Notes under the pieces: generated by a model | The model's database searches: none | Seen by the model: the letters and a program-made list of their open reading frames with translations, nothing else | Told to the model about the DNA's origin: nothing | Source of the DNA: a virus | DNA length: 34,015 bases | Reading direction: 5' to 3' (one strand) | IMG/VR virus record: IMGVR_UViG_3300027985_000621 | Span: 1 to 34,015 of that record | In this document: piece after piece, positions 33,980 through 34,015 of the stretch | Layout of the letters: every line of letters begins with the position of its first letter | How positions within the stretch are numbered: the stretch's first letter is position 1 | Position numbers and translations under genes: made by a program

Positions 33980-34015
33980 ACCCGCCGTTGGCTGACCCCG
34001 GGGAGAGAGGACGCG

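Noticed and set aside
1-34015. CRISPR array, insertion sequence or transposase
   Set aside because: No regularly spaced identical repeats with unique spacers, and no transposase motif in any plausible gene; the only long repeats are coding repeats of the tail protein.

Overview
The window is a very GC-rich stretch of a temperate siphovirus (long-tailed, HK97-type capsid) that infects a high-GC actinobacterium. Support comes from the codon use (G or C in almost every third position, frequent GTG starts, ATGA/GTGA start-stop overlaps), the gene set (DUF935-type portal, DUF2190-like head protein, tail assembly chaperone with a -1 slip, lytic genes for an actinobacterial wall) and an attachment core that is the 3' half of an actinobacterial-type tRNA-Asn. 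The exact host cannot be named; a Micrococcales host would fit but this is a guess.

Layout. (1) 1-7530, minus strand: the early operon. It begins with a Cro-like regulator (7309-7530) and an excisionase-like protein (7094-7309), then runs leftward through small unknown genes to a two-gene recombination module (PD-(D/E)XK exonuclease 3901-4770 and a putative ssDNA-annealing protein 3035-3904), a nucleoside deoxyribosyltransferase-like protein, a DUF4326 protein and a DUF2303 protein cut by the window edge. Nearly every junction overlaps by 1 or 4 bases, so this is one translationally coupled operon. (2) 7531-9803: the immunity/integration switch. A divergent XRE repressor (7709-8038, plus), a terminator, the attP core (8441-8490) and a tyrosine integrase (8574-9803, plus). 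Two pairs of 12-bp-spaced direct repeats flank the core like integrase arm sites. (3) 9833-10027: a small plus-strand gene. (4) 10041-10084: a strong terminator that closes the late operon coming from the right. (5) 10101-33946, minus strand: the late operon, read from right to left: small and large terminase, portal, ClpP-like head protease with a nested scaffold, decoration protein, major capsid, connector/neck genes, tail tube, tail chaperone, tape measure, distal tail/baseplate proteins, M23 endolysin, several small membrane proteins and a holin, then more tail genes including a GH16-like glycanase and an SGNH/GDSL esterase with a repeat-rich C-terminus.

How it works together. The order repressor - attP - integrase, with phage genes on both sides of attP, is what an unintegrated phage genome (or a circularised one) looks like, not a prophage junction. 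One plus-strand membrane-protein gene (26621-26908) sits inside the minus-strand late operon and is a likely moron. Two minus-strand genes (around 5868 and around 12665) show a reading-frame break that one extra G in a G-run would repair; these may be sequence errors or real mutations.

Most noteworthy: the fully readable attP with four arm-type repeats overlapping the integrase start; a consensus promoter that makes the cro-like message leaderless; the nested scaffold start; the canonical slip site of the tail chaperone; the DUF4326/deoxyribosyltransferase-like pair; and the late tail cluster of two surface-degrading enzymes placed after the lysis genes.
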